In this document: piece by piece, positions 1-8,712 of the stretch | Position numbering within the stretch: position 1 is the stretch's first letter | Layout of the letters: each line of letters opens with the position of its first letter | Source of the DNA: JAICSD01 sp035637115 | GTDB lineage: Bacteria > Acidobacteriota > Vicinamibacteria > Vicinamibacterales > 2-12-FULL-66-21 | Assembly: GCA_035637115.1 (NCBI GenBank) | Contig: DASPXV010000199.1 | Location: 1 to 64,000 of the forward strand | DNA length: 64,000 bases | Reading direction: 5' to 3' | Position numbers and translations under genes: made by a program | The notes under the pieces: generated by a model | Told to the model about the DNA's origin: nothing | The model's input: the letters and a program-made list of their open reading frames with translations, nothing else | Databases searched by the model: none

Positions 1-1602
1 ACGAACAGCAAGATGGTTGTCGGCAGTTCCATCGAGGACGCCGGCAATCGCTTTGTCATTGAGCTGACCGCGATCGACTGCCAATCGGGAACGGCTGTTG
101 CGCGAGTTCGAGACGAGGTGGCCAGCCGAAATGAGATCGTGCGTGTCCTCGGCGCTGCGGCAGGTCAATTGCGGAACAAGCTGGGCGAACCGGCGACATC
201 CGTTGCCAGGTTCAATAAGCCGCTGGAGGAGGCCGCGAGTCCGTCGTTGGAGGCATTGCAATCGCTGGTGAAGGGCTACACGCGCCACCTCGCCGGAGAT
301 GCCCGAGGCGCTCGTTCTTCTTATCAGCGCGCGACTGAGTTAGATCCACAGTTCGCGCTAGCCTATGCGGCGCTGGGAGCGGCTCACTCGAACCTGGGAG
401 AACTCACGCAGGCGACAGCCGCGTTGAAAAAAGCCTACGAGCTTCGCGGCCGGCTCAGCGAACCGAACCGCTTCCGCGTAGAAGATCTCTATTACGACGA
501 GGTTACGGGCGAGAAAGAAAAGGCCTATAGCGTTCTCTCGAAGTGGGTGCAGACGTTCCCTCGCGATGTCGTGGCCCGGAATAACTTCGCAAGGTGCCTG
601 AAGCTGTTGGGTCAACTGGACCGGGCGGCCGCCGAAGCCCGCGAGGCGGCCCGACTACTGCCAAGCCCTTGGAGCTACAACATTTCGATAATCCAGAGCA
701 CGCTTGCGGATCAGTTGAACGAGGCAAAGGCAGCTGTCGAGGAGGCGAATGCACAAAAGTTCGATAGCAGCGACCTGCGCTTGACCCGCGCCATGCTGGC
801 CTTTCTCCAAGGCGACGACGCCTCGTTGGCTGAGCAATGGCGTTGGGCCGTCGGCAAGCCTGACGTCGGTCGCTTCCTCGTTGTCCAGTCGTACGTGGAG
901 GCTTATCGTGGTCACTTCCGCATCGCGCGCGCGTTGATGCAGCAAGCCATCGATTCGGCCGGCAAGGCCGGTACCCTTCCAAATGACAGGCTCAATGAGG
1001 CGCGGACCGATGCAGAGGTTGGCAACGTGTTGGCCGCTCGGCGTCTGACAGCACAGGCGCTCAACAAGAGTCCGAACCGTAACAGGCAACTGATGCTCGC
1101 TCTCGTTTTGGCACGAACCGGAGACGTAGAGCAGGCACAGGAGCTCGCGGATTCGCTGGATGCTGCGTTTCCATTGGATACGAGCATCCAGTATTACTGC
1201 CTGCCCACCATTCGGGCGGCGATGCGACTGCAAGCGAGCGACCCGGCTGGCGCGGTCGAAGCCTTGCGACGAACCGAGAAGTACGAGTTAGCAGATCCCG
1301 ATTCGTTCTCGGTCCTCTACCCCGCGTACATTCGCGGCTTGGCCTATCTGCAGATGCATGAGGGGCGCCTGGCGGCGGCCGAGTTCAAGAAGTTGCTCGC
1401 GCATCCGGGTCTGGTGGGCACAGCCGTCACTGGAGTGCTCTCACACCTGCAGCTGGCCAGGGCGCACCGAATAATGGGCGACGAAGCCTCAGCACGCAAG
1501 TCGTATGAGGATTTTCTCACGCTGTGGAAGGATGCGGACCCCGAGACTCCGATCTACCAGCAAGCCAAAGCCGAGTACGTCGAGTTGCCCAAGACGCGCT
1601 GA
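1..1602 (+). CDS. TPR-repeat protein, 5' partial (probable C-terminal part of a PknB-type kinase)
   Basis: The frame is open from the first base, so the true start lies upstream of the window; the first internal ATG at 13 is not a convincing start. About 530 residues are visible. After a short alpha/beta segment (residues 1-60) there are tandem TPR-like helical pairs, the clearest near residues 80-150 with the spacing G-A-x-x-x-Y-x-x-A-x-x-L-D-P-x-x-A-x-A-Y. From memory of the family, this arrangement matches the TPR half that follows the kinase domain and membrane helix in acidobacterial PknB-like serine/threonine kinases; the kinase domain itself is not in view. TPRs mediate protein-protein contacts. 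It ends with TGA and no terminator is visible. Confidence 0.7.
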   Translation, partial: TNSKMVVGSSIEDAGNRFVIELTAIDCQSGTAVARVRDEVASRNEIVRVLGAAAGQLRNKLGEPATSVARFNKPLEEAASPSLEALQSLVKGYTRHLAGDARGARSSYQRATELDPQFALAYAALGAAHSNLGELTQATAALKKAYELRGRLSEPNRFRVEDLYYDEVTGEKEKAYSVLSKWVQTFPRDVVARNNFARCLKLLGQLDRAAAEAREAARLLPSPWSYNISIIQSTLADQLNEAKAAVEEANAQKFDSSDLRLTRAMLAFLQGDDASLAEQWRWAVGKPDVGRFLVVQSYVEAYRGHFRIARALMQQAIDSAGKAGTLPNDRLNEARTDAEVGNVLAARRLTAQALNKSPNRNRQLMLALVLARTGDVEQAQELADSLDAAFPLDTSIQYYCLPTIRAAMRLQASDPAGAVEALRRTEKYELADPDSFSVLYPAYIRGLAYLQMHEGRLAAAEFKKLLAHPGLVGTAVTGVLSHLQLARAHRIMGDEASARKSYEDFLTLWKDADPETPIYQQAKAEYVELPKTR

Positions 1603-2018
1603 GGGCTGTTGCGGCTCTTGAACCTTCCCGACAGGTCCTGTGTCAGGGCGCCCAAAACGCGCCCAAGATCGGCGGCTCCTCGATCTTCCTGAGTGTGCCG
1701 TTTTTCCCGTTGGTTTTGATCCGGCAGCTATTGCTTTGACCCGGCGGTTTCTCTCGCCGTGGCCCAATCAAGATGTCAGACGGTTGAGTGAACTCGCAGA
1801 AGTGGCGCGCCCCCGGAGGGGGTCGGCAGAGGTTCTCCGAAAAGCATCGCCGAGAGCGGGCGAGCGAGGCGCAACCCCGCGGCAGACGGCGAGAAATTTT
1901 CGAGGTGCACGTGCATTCAGGCAAGCGATCGGAACCGGCGAGCGAGTCGCCTTCGGCCTTCGGATGGCGCGTCGGCGCGTCGAGGCAATGCGTCAACCGG
2001 GCGATTCAAACGCGCCGT
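1603..2018. other. Intergenic region, no recognised gene
   Basis: There is no reading frame here with convincing codon bias. Overlapping open frames exist on both strands but look like noise. The stretch at 1690-1760 is more T-rich than its surroundings and contains two similar 12-mers 20 bp apart (listed separately). The region may be scar tissue of an old insertion. Confidence 0.5.
1714..1745 (+). repeat. Two 12-bp direct repeats, 20-bp period (possible IS21-type end remnant)
   Basis: TTTTGATCCGGC (1714-1725) and CTTTGACCCGGC (1734-1745) match at 10 of 12 bases and are exactly 20 bp apart. IS21-family elements carry several direct repeats of roughly this length and of the type TTTTGANCCGGC at their ends. 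No istA/istB remnant was found nearby, so a relic end is only a suggestion. Confidence 0.3.
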
Positions 2019-2339
2019 TTGAACACCAGCGTTCGACGGCTGGACGGCCGGTGGTTGATCGACGTCGCGACCGGCTTGCGCGAGTGGGCCGCGAACGCGT
2101 CGAAGCTTCCGCCGGAGAAGGCGCGGCGCCGCAGCACGATCCTCGTACCGCCCGATCAGTTCTCGGCGTCCTTGTGGGACGACGTGATCCTGCTGGCCCG
2201 ATTGCGCGCCGACGGCGAACCGCTATACCTGATGGCGATGGCTCGCGACACGGCCGTCGCGCTCGCGTCGCGACTGCTGGAGCTCGCGGAAACGACGACG
2301 GCGAAAGCGACCGGGGAGACGGACCGACAGACACCATGA
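2019..2339 (+). CDS. Small hypothetical protein
   Basis: The frame from about 2019 to the TGA at 2337 has almost exclusively G or C at third positions, as in neighbouring real genes, while the same frame upstream (open back to an ATG at 1788) loses this bias. I therefore place the start at TTG 2019, giving 106 residues. The protein is soluble, with a predicted alpha/beta centre (residues 35-85) and no signal peptide or membrane helix. I do not recognise a family. It could be the surviving C-terminal part of a larger gene. Confidence 0.4.
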   Translation: MNTSVRRLDGRWLIDVATGLREWAANASKLPPEKARRRSTILVPPDQFSASLWDDVILLARLRADGEPLYLMAMARDTAVALASRLLELAETTTAKATGETDRQTP

Positions 2340-2474
2340 CTGACCTGACGCGAGGGGACAATTAGCCGGGCCTACCTTCGAGCCTGTAATGGAACCCTGA
2401 CGGACTCGCGACCCGAACAGGTCTGGGGGATAGGTTAGGCAGGAGTAATCTCACTTGCGGTAAAGTCTCCTTCC

Positions 2475-4883
2475 ATGCTGGGAATCTGGGCCGATGTGGT
2501 GTTCGCGGCGCGCGTGCTCCGCAGGAGCCGCGGCTTCACGATCGTCGCGGCCTCGTCGCTGACACTGGCGATCGGTGCGAATACCACGATCTTCTCCGTC
2601 GGCAAGCAACTGCTCTTCGATCGGCTCGACGTCCCTCACGCCGCATCGCTGAGGCGGCTCGCGACGACCGGCCTCTCTTACCCCGTCTACCAGCATTTGC
2701 GCGCGCAGAACACGGTGCTCACCGATCTGCTCGCGTACCACGCGACGGCGGCGAACGCGACGATCGGCGACAACGCGGAGCGCGTGCTTCTGCACGAAGT
2801 CTCGGGCAACTACTACGAGGTGCTCGGCGTCCGGGCGCAGATCGGTCGCGAGATTCGTCCGTCCGACGACATGCCGGGCAGCCCCGCGGTGGCGATGATC
2901 AGTGACGCCTTCTGGAATCGCGAATTCGCGCGGTCGCCGGACGCGATCGGACGGTCGATCGCGATCAACGATGTCCCCGTGACGATCATCGGCGTCAATC
3001 CCCCGGGCTTCACCGGCGCCGGCAGCACGCGGCCCTCGGCGACGCCGGCGGTCATCGTCACGCTGGCGAAGGCGACGCTCGTGACGCCCGCCTCCAACGG
3101 CCAGAACTGGGTCGCGGATCCGGCGGCCGGCGGCCTCATCGTCCTGGGCCGCGCGAAACCGGGTGTAAGCGATCGCACGGCACAGACGGCGCTCGCCGCG
3201 CAGTTCGACACGATTTTCCGCGCGATCGTGCCGATGCGCGCCGGCAAGACCGTGCCGACACTGGTGCTGCGCGACGGTAGCCGCGGCCTCTCCGCGCAGC
3301 AGCCGTCGGTCGGCACGCCCATCGCCATGTTGATGATGTTCCTTGGACTGGTCCTGCTGCTCGCGTGCGCGAACATCGCCACGCTGATGCTGGCGCGCGG
3401 CGCGCGGCGGCAGCGGGAGATGAGCGTGCGGCTTGCGCTCGGGGCCGGGCGCGGACGCATCCTCCGTCAGATGCTCGTCGAAAGTCTCCTCCTCGCGGCG
3501 ATTGGCGGCCTTTCGGGACTCGCGCTCGCGTATGCAGGACGAAACGCCGTCGCGCAATACACGCCGAACTTCGACTGGCTGGTTTTCGGGTTCACCGCCG
3601 CGATCACGATCGCCGCCGCTCTGCTCTTCGGGTTTGCGCCGGCGTTCGCGGCGTTGCGAACGGAGATCGCCGACAGCGTCAAGCGGCGCCGCGCCGTCGG
3701 ACGATCGGTCGTCGGATTCCAGATCGCGCTGGCGACGTTTCTGGTGATCGCCGCCGGGCTTTTCATTCGTTCGCTCGCCGCGCTGACCGCCGTCGATCCG
3801 GGATTCCGCACGGATCACTTGCTGCTCGCGCAGATCGTCCTACCGCAGAATCGCTACCCGGCCGGAAAGAACGTCGCGTTCCACGAGCGAATGGAACGGG
3901 CGATCGCCGCGATTCCCGGCGTCGCCTCTGTGGCCGGCGCCGAGGCTCCGTATCTCTCGGGCGAACACCTCGAGACGACGTTCCTGCCGAAGGGCGACCC
4001 GCGTGACGCAGGCGGAGACCAGACCACGCCCTACAACGCCGTCGGCGTCGACTTTTTCGACACGCTCGGCATCCCGGTGCTGGCCGGACGGCCGTTCAAC
4101 GAACATGACACCGGCGCGTCGCCCAAAGTGGCCGTCATCAATCAGCGTCTGGCCGCGACGCGCTTCCCGAACGAAAGTCCGATCGGCAGGCTCGTGTCGG
4201 CCGGCGTGTACTCCGGCTACGGCGACATCCTCTCAACCGATCCGCTGGAGATCGTCGGCGTATGCGGCGACACAGTGTACGAGGATCTGCACGAAAGCCC
4301 GTCCCCCCAGGTGTTCATTCCTTACGCGCAGCAGACACAGGTGCGGCGCCTGACCTACATGATCCGCACGCAGGCGGCGCCCGAGACGATCGTGCCGGCC
4401 CTGCGAAAAGTCCTGCACGCCGCCGATCCCGCGCTGCCGCTGGTGGGCGTGCGCACGCAGCAGGCGCAGATCGATGAGGATCTCGCCGATGAACGGCTGC
4501 TCGTCTCGCTCAGCTCGATCTTCGGCGTACTCGCGCTGGTGCTGGCGTCGGTCGGGATTTACGGGGTGATGGCGCTCTCGGTCGCGCAGCGGACCCGCGA
4601 GATCGGCGTCCGCATGGCCCTTGGCGCGATCCCTCGCCAGATTCTCGCGATGGTGCTCCGCGAAGCCTCGTCGCTGTCGGTCATCGCGATCGCGGCCGGC
4701 GTCGGTGCGTCTATTCTCTCTGCGCGATTCTTGAAATCGGTGCTCTTCGGCGTCGCGGCATCGGATCCGGTCACGCGCTGGGGCGCGGCAGGGCTGCTAT
4801 TGCTCGTGGCCCTCGGCGCGAGCTGGATACCTGCACGCCGCGCGGCGCGCCTGCATCCGATGGACGCGCTTCGACGCGAGTGA
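2475..4883 (+). CDS. ABC transporter permease of the ADOP type (FtsX/MacB domains)
   Basis: This is an 802-residue membrane protein. A first helix near residues 20-40 is followed by a MacB-type periplasmic core domain, an FtsX block of three helices (about 285-400), a second periplasmic core (about 440-640) and a final FtsX block with the hallmark sequence around IYGVMALSVAQRTREIGVRM (about 695-715). Duplicated core plus FtsX halves without an adjacent ATPase is the pattern of the acidobacterial duplicated orphan permease family, whose substrate is unknown. It would act in the inner membrane, probably with an ATPase encoded elsewhere. It stands alone on its strand. Confidence 0.9.
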   Translation: MLGIWADVVFAARVLRRSRGFTIVAASSLTLAIGANTTIFSVGKQLLFDRLDVPHAASLRRLATTGLSYPVYQHLRAQNTVLTDLLAYHATAANATIGDNAERVLLHEVSGNYYEVLGVRAQIGREIRPSDDMPGSPAVAMISDAFWNREFARSPDAIGRSIAINDVPVTIIGVNPPGFTGAGSTRPSATPAVIVTLAKATLVTPASNGQNWVADPAAGGLIVLGRAKPGVSDRTAQTALAAQFDTIFRAIVPMRAGKTVPTLVLRDGSRGLSAQQPSVGTPIAMLMMFLGLVLLLACANIATLMLARGARRQREMSVRLALGAGRGRILRQMLVESLLLAAIGGLSGLALAYAGRNAVAQYTPNFDWLVFGFTAAITIAAALLFGFAPAFAALRTEIADSVKRRRAVGRSVVGFQIALATFLVIAAGLFIRSLAALTAVDPGFRTDHLLLAQIVLPQNRYPAGKNVAFHERMERAIAAIPGVASVAGAEAPYLSGEHLETTFLPKGDPRDAGGDQTTPYNAVGVDFFDTLGIPVLAGRPFNEHDTGASPKVAVINQRLAATRFPNESPIGRLVSAGVYSGYGDILSTDPLEIVGVCGDTVYEDLHESPSPQVFIPYAQQTQVRRLTYMIRTQAAPETIVPALRKVLHAADPALPLVGVRTQQAQIDEDLADERLLVSLSSIFGVLALVLASVGIYGVMALSVAQRTREIGVRMALGAIPRQILAMVLREASSLSVIAIAAGVGASILSARFLKSVLFGVAASDPVTRWGAAGLLLLVALGASWIPARRAARLHPMDALRRE

Positions 4884-5181
4884 CGACGCTCAGGCGAACG
4901 TTCCGCGCGCGGCGGGCCGACGTGACGCTCCATGCTGCGTTCATCGCGCGCCTCGAGGACGAGCAGAAGGGCGGCGTGATCGGTGTCGGCCCGATGGGAC
5001 TCGCCTGAAGGCAGTTGCGCGAGTGCTCGACGTGAACGAGCAGAGCCCGCGCGCGCTGCCGCGGTGGTTCCCACGCTGGCCGGATTGGCTGCGCCGATGA
5101 GCGCGCGGGCGCCTTATTCGGGCGGCACCCCGAAATCCTTCACGGCTCGCCGATGCACGCCTAATGCACCCCCGACGAGAA
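4884..5181. other. Intergenic region, nothing recognised
   Basis: The 298 bases between the permease stop and the tRNA terminator contain only short frames with no codon bias or known motif. Confidence 0.5.
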
Positions 5182-5210
5182 AAAGGCGCCGATTCACACT
5201 CGGCGCCTTT
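5182..5210 (-). terminator. Intrinsic terminator of tRNA-Val
   Basis: A perfect 11-bp inverted repeat (AAAGGCGCCGA, 7-base loop, TCGGCGCCTTT) is followed on the minus strand by a run of five T. It lies about 30 bases beyond the 3' end of the tRNA. On the plus strand the T run is only three, so the main direction is minus. Confidence 0.75.
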
Positions 5211-5241
5211 CGCGTAACTGCCTTACTTTCTACGACTTAAT

Positions 5242-5316
5242 TGGTGGGCGCTGCTGGAATCGAACCAGCGACCCCCGCCGTGTGAAGGCGATGCTCTACC
5301 GCTGAGCCAAGCGCCC
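5242..5316 (-). tRNA. tRNA-Val (anticodon CAC)
   Basis: The minus strand folds into a full cloverleaf: acceptor GGGCGCT paired with AGCGCCC, D stem GCTC/GAGC, anticodon stem TCGCC/GGCGG with loop TTCACAC, and T stem GCTGG/CCAGC with loop TTCGATT. The anticodon at positions 34-36 is CAC, reading GUG. Discriminator A and an encoded CCA end are present. It is flanked by a promoter candidate and a strong terminator, so it is likely a single-gene transcript. Confidence 0.95.
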
Positions 5317-5338
5317 AATTCCCGTTGGATGAACTACA

Positions 5339-5367
5339 AGTTTACCGTACCGACCGCTTACTGCGAA
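5339..5367 (-). promoter_or_regulatory. Putative sigma-70 promoter of tRNA-Val
   Basis: On the minus strand TTCGCA (5362-5367) and TAAACT (5339-5344) are separated by 17 bases, each matching the consensus at four or five positions. Transcription would start near 5332, about 15 bases before the mature tRNA. Confidence 0.4.
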
Positions 5368-5383
5368 TCGCGCAGGGGACGGT

Positions 5384-5453
5384 GAACTGCCAACTGCGAA
5401 CCGCGAACCGCCAACGGCGAACTGCGAACTGCGAACTGCGAACTGCAAACTGT
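5384..5453. repeat. Heptamer array, ten copies of a GAACTGC-type unit
   Basis: Ten contiguous 7-base units fill 70 bp: GAACTGC, CAACTGC, GAACCGC (twice), CAACGGC, GAACTGC (four times), AAACTGT. The array ends exactly at the base before the stop codon of the minus-strand gene at 5454, so it forms that gene's immediate 3' flank and separates it from the tRNA promoter. The unit is related to that of the array at 18129-18184 (shared CAGTT core on the opposite strand). Confidence 0.9.
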
Positions 5454-5996
5454 CTACGTGCCGCTCGCCTTCAGGTGATTGATCAGACCCTGGAGCGCGC
5501 GTGCGTACGCGGCATCGGCGTCCGCGAACGCCTTCATGTAATCCGCTTCGCTGATCTTTGCTTTCTTCCAGCCGCCGTCGAAGACCGTCTGCTTCACGCC
5601 GTGCTCGATGCTGTCCGGGGGGTTTGAGCCGGACGGTTTGACCGCAAGTCCGTTCGCGTAGGCATCCATCACGAAAATCTTCGAGTCGGCAATCGACGCG
5701 GAGGTCAGCTCGGCGTAGACACCCTTGTAGTCCTTGCGCGCGAGCAGTTCGGTCAGCAGCGCCGGCGCGGAGTACTTCGCGGAGACGACCAGCAGCTGGG
5801 TGCCGGGAAAATAGAGCGCGGCCAGATAGCCGCCTGGAGTCTGCAAATCCGGCGCGGCGATCGCGTCAATCTTTTTCTGATCGAGAAGCTGCGCGAGCTG
5901 CTTGGCGAGGTCGGCGGACTTGACCTCCTGGGCGCGCGCGACGGACGGAATGAGCGTCGAGAGAATGAGTGCAGCGGGGGCGAGCCGGGAAAACAT
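5454..5996 (-). CDS. Secreted hypothetical protein
   Basis: This 180-residue protein begins with a clear Sec signal peptide (hydrophobic residues 6-20, probable cleavage after A-R-A near 22). The mature part is a mixed alpha/beta domain without cysteines or recognisable catalytic motif. Segments such as GGYLAALYFPGTQLLVVSAKY suggest a beta-sheet core. I do not recognise a named family, although it has the look of a conserved acidobacterial periplasmic protein. The minus strand upstream of the ATG reads GGAGGGGTTTCC, a good ribosome binding site. The stop codon abuts a heptamer array. Confidence 0.8.
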   Translation of the reverse strand: MFSRLAPAALILSTLIPSVARAQEVKSADLAKQLAQLLDQKKIDAIAAPDLQTPGGYLAALYFPGTQLLVVSAKYSAPALLTELLARKDYKGVYAELTSASIADSKIFVMDAYANGLAVKPSGSNPPDSIEHGVKQTVFDGGWKKAKISEADYMKAFADADAAYARALQGLINHLKASGT

Positions 5997-6045
5997 GGAA
6001 ACCCCTCCTAGAGCCCAGGAGCCTGAAATAAGTGAACGCGTTAGT

Positions 6046-6471
6046 TTACCCGATAAACAGCGCGTCTTCCTCGTCCACGCCGCCGGGCCGCCCGCGCAGG
6101 TCCCTGAATCCCCTGAGGGCCGCCAGCCCCGCCTTGACCGCCGCGAAGATAGCCAGCCCCTCGCGCGCCGGCGTGATGATCGCCTGCTGGATCACCGCCG
6201 ACGTCTCGTCGACGCGCAGGGTCAGATCTGTCACGAGCCGGTCGATCTTCTGCGCCTGCGCCGTCGCGAGAGCCGCTGTCTTCGACGCCTCGTCCGCGAT
6301 GGCGTTCGCGCGCGCGATCAGCGGACGAATATCCTGCTGCAGCATCGCGACGATGTCGCGCACCTGCAGCGCGACCTTCGCGAGGACGACGATGGCGCCG
6401 ATCTGCATGACCGCCATCAACGCGGTCGAGACCGCGATGACGCCGAGAAATGCCTGGTTCCAGTCGTTCAC
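6046..6471 (-). CDS. DUF948-like membrane coiled-coil protein
   Basis: I take GTG at 6471 as the start (141 residues). It is preceded by GGAGGG at 6475-6480 and overlaps the stop of the upstream gene as GTGA, which indicates translational coupling. One membrane helix (residues 8-30) is followed by a long amphipathic helix with no proline until about residue 100, as in DUF948 proteins. It is the last gene of the uvrB-mla-ytxH operon and probably sits in the inner membrane with its coiled coil on one side. Role unknown; pairing with YtxH is common. Confidence 0.75.
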   Translation of the reverse strand: MNDWNQAFLGVIAVSTALMAVMQIGAIVVLAKVALQVRDIVAMLQQDIRPLIARANAIADEASKTAALATAQAQKIDRLVTDLTLRVDETSAVIQQAIITPAREGLAIFAAVKAGLAALRGFRDLRGRPGGVDEEDALFIG

Positions 6472-6761
6472 ACGCCCTCCCCGGACGGTTTCGGCAGTGG
6501 TGCGCTGCGCGCCTGCTCGTACGCTTCGCGTCCACGCTCGAACGCGGTACTCAGGTTCTCGCGCTGCCGGTTCCACAGATCGCGTCCCTGCCGCGCCGCC
6601 TCGCCCGCTTTCTCGCGTCCCTCGCGCGCGCGCTCCGCGAGCATCCGGCGTGTCTCTTCACCTGACGCCGGTGCCACGAGCAGCGCCACCGCGGCGCCGG
6701 TGAGCGCGCCCAGTACGAACGCTACGACGACGGTTGCCGCTCCGCTGTCTTCTCGTGACAT
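6468..6761 (-). CDS. YtxH domain protein
   Basis: This 97-residue protein has one membrane helix (residues 8-29) followed by the YtxH-type motif APASGEETRRMLAERARE and a highly charged helix. Such small proteins are membrane-anchored and often linked to envelope stress, but no activity is established. It lies 16 bases after mlaD and its stop overlaps the next start by 4 bp. Confidence 0.85.
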   Translation of the reverse strand: MSREDSGAATVVVAFVLGALTGAAVALLVAPASGEETRRMLAERAREGREKAGEAARQGRDLWNRQRENLSTAFERGREAYEQARSAPLPKPSGEGV

Positions 6762-6777
6762 ATCGTTTCTCCTCTGC

Positions 6778-7818
6778 TCAGAAGATGCTGACCCGCACGT
6801 TGAGATATCTCTTCGGGTCCTTGCGAATGTCCGCGATGAGCCCTTTCAGCTCGTTCGCGGCCGAGTTCATATTGTCATACATCTCTTTGTTGTGCAGCAG
6901 CTGGCCGGCCGTCCCCTCGCCGGAATTCAGACTCTTCGTGAGCTCGTCGAGGCGGTTCACGGTGCTGTTCAACCGGTCGTACAGCTCTTTCTCGGTCAGG
7001 AGCTTCCCGGCGGTGTTGTCGTTGCGCGTCAGCCGGCCGCTGATCTGCTCGAAATTGCCCGACGTGGCACTCAACGACTTCGCGAGCTTGTCGTCCTTCA
7101 GGAGCTGCCCGAGGCTCCCCTCGCCGGCGTTGATGCGCCGCGTGATCTCCTTCAGGTTGGCAAGCGACGCATTCAGCTCGTCGTACGCCTTTGGATCGTT
7201 GGTCAGCTTGCCGAGGGTGCCCCTGCCGCGATTGATCGACGCGGTGACCGCGTTGGCCGAATCGACGAAGGCATTGAATTCCCGGTAAAGCGCTTCGTCG
7301 GTGAACAGCTTGCCGACCGTCCCCTTTCCCGTGCGGATGTCCTTGAGCAGCGCCGCGGCCTCGACGATTCCTTCGTTTGCCGATGCCGTGACGTCCGACA
7401 ACTGCGCCGCAGGCTTGTTCGCCTTGATGAAGTCGCCCTCCTTCAGCGGCGTGCCGGTCGATGCCGGCGACACGTCGATGAGCGGCTCGCCGAGCAGGCT
7501 CATCGCGCCGATCGTCGCGCGCGAGTCGGTGGTCACGCGCACCCGGTTCTCTTTCTTCAGCGAGAGCACCACCTCGACGCCGCTGCCCGCGAGCCTCACG
7601 CGGGTGACCTTGCCGACCTCGACGCCCGCGACGCGGACGATGGCGCCGCTCTTCAACCCCTGGACGTTCTCGAAGTTGGTCTTCAGTTCGTAGCGCTCCC
7701 AGGCAAAGCCGCTCGCACCGCCGACCGCGACGATCAGGATCGCGGTCAGCGCGAGGGCGGCGACCGCCATGACGCCGATTTTCAGTTCCGACCAGGCCAA
7801 AGATCGCGTGCGCGGCAT
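6778..7818 (-). CDS. mlaD: MlaD-family MCE protein (lipid-binding subunit)
   Basis: The 346-residue protein has one N-terminal membrane anchor (residues 15-35) and an MCE domain (about 40-120, with YELKTNFENVQGLKSGAIVR and VEVGKVTRV). A long helical C-terminal region (about 150-340) follows, with recurring GxGTxGxL motifs as in larger MCE proteins. By family knowledge it forms a ring in the periplasm that passes phospholipids between membranes, energised by the MlaE/MlaF pair encoded just upstream. The ribosome site AAGGATC lies before the ATG and is shared, with its flank, with the gene at 16925-18115. Confidence 0.88.
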   Translation of the reverse strand: MPRTRSLAWSELKIGVMAVAALALTAILIVAVGGASGFAWERYELKTNFENVQGLKSGAIVRVAGVEVGKVTRVRLAGSGVEVVLSLKKENRVRVTTDSRATIGAMSLLGEPLIDVSPASTGTPLKEGDFIKANKPAAQLSDVTASANEGIVEAAALLKDIRTGKGTVGKLFTDEALYREFNAFVDSANAVTASINRGRGTLGKLTNDPKAYDELNASLANLKEITRRINAGEGSLGQLLKDDKLAKSLSATSGNFEQISGRLTRNDNTAGKLLTEKELYDRLNSTVNRLDELTKSLNSGEGTAGQLLHNKEMYDNMNSAANELKGLIADIRKDPKRYLNVRVSIF

Positions 7819-7822
7819 AAGT

Positions 7823-7857
7823 GATCCTTGTCGTTTACCGTTTACCGTTTACCGTTC
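7823..7857. repeat. Heptamer array GTTTACC with a shared leader
   Basis: Three perfect GTTTACC units (7833-7853) plus a partial fourth follow the sequence GATCCTTGTC (7823-7832). The array fills the whole gap between the mlaF stop (7856-7858) and the mlaD start. The leader plus first bases recur almost identically at 18117-18132 before another array. On the minus strand the leader supplies the AAGGAT ribosome site of mlaD. Confidence 0.8.
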
Positions 7858-8707
7858 AAGAAAGAAACGATTGCATGTACGGATCGGAGGCGGCGATCTG
7901 CCGCAGCTCCGAGGCATTGCCTTCGAAGTGGATGCGGCCGTCCTTCAGCATGATGAACTCCGCCTGATCCCCCTTCTGCTTGTCCGCCTTCTCGAATACG
8001 ACTTGTTTGCCGTTCCGTGACGCCGCGTGTTCGGCGACGAAGAACGCGTCGCGAAGCTGGTGGGTCACGAGCACGGACGACACCCCTTCGATATCGCGAA
8101 GCTTGACGATTTCCTCGTCCACTGTGAGGCACGTAATCGGATCGAGACCAGTGGTCGGCTCGTCATACAGAAGGATGCGCGGCCTCGCCGCCATCGCGCG
8201 GGCAATCGCCACGCGCCGGCGCTGCCCACCCGAGAGCTCGGAGGGCATGCGGTCGATGAACTTCGCAAGCCCGACGAATCCGAGCACTTCCTCGACGCGG
8301 CCGTTCGCCTTCTCGATCGGCCAGCGCAGCTCTTCGAACAGCTTGTAGCCGACGTTTTCGCGAACGGTGAGCGAATCGAACAGCGCTCCCTCCTGGAATA
8401 CCATCCCGAGGTCGGCGCGGACGTTCATCAGAGCGTCCTCGCCCATGCGATCGATCTGCTCGCCATTCACGAAGATGTACCCGGAGTCCGGCTTCAGCAG
8501 CCCGAGCGCGAGCCGCAGGATCGTCGACTTTCCTGCGCCACTCGCGCCGAGAAAGATCTTCGTATGCCCGGTCTGCAGCGTGAAGCTCACGTCGCGGAGG
8601 ATCAGCTTCTCGTCGAAGGCCAGGTTGACCTGGTCGAACACGATGATCGGCCCGCCAAAGGCGAGCGCTTCGTCGAGCAGCGCGGAACGGGTCTGTTGCT
8701 TGGCCAC
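7856..8707 (-). CDS. mlaF: MlaF-type ABC transporter ATPase
   Basis: Counting from GTG 8707, the protein has 283 residues. Walker A is GASGAGKST (about residues 52-60), the Q-loop is at VFQEG, the signature is LSGGQRRRVAIARA, Walker B is ILLYDEPT and the switch histidine is in VTHQLRDA. The MlaF-like set LGASGAGKST / GLDPI fits the phospholipid transport subfamily. The start is 5 bases after the mlaE stop with no clear ribosome site, so coupling to mlaE is likely. The stop codon falls inside a GTTTACC heptamer array. Confidence 0.9.
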   Translation of the reverse strand: MAKQQTRSALLDEALAFGGPIIVFDQVNLAFDEKLILRDVSFTLQTGHTKIFLGASGAGKSTILRLALGLLKPDSGYIFVNGEQIDRMGEDALMNVRADLGMVFQEGALFDSLTVRENVGYKLFEELRWPIEKANGRVEEVLGFVGLAKFIDRMPSELSGGQRRRVAIARAMAARPRILLYDEPTTGLDPITCLTVDEEIVKLRDIEGVSSVLVTHQLRDAFFVAEHAASRNGKQVVFEKADKQKGDQAEFIMLKDGRIHFEGNASELRQIAASDPYMQSFLS

Positions 8708-8712
8708 AATAA

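Noticed and set aside
2451..3818. 455-residue minus-strand frame opposite the ADOP permease
   Set aside because: Composition is Arg/Asp-rich shadow sequence typical of antisense frames in GC-rich DNA.
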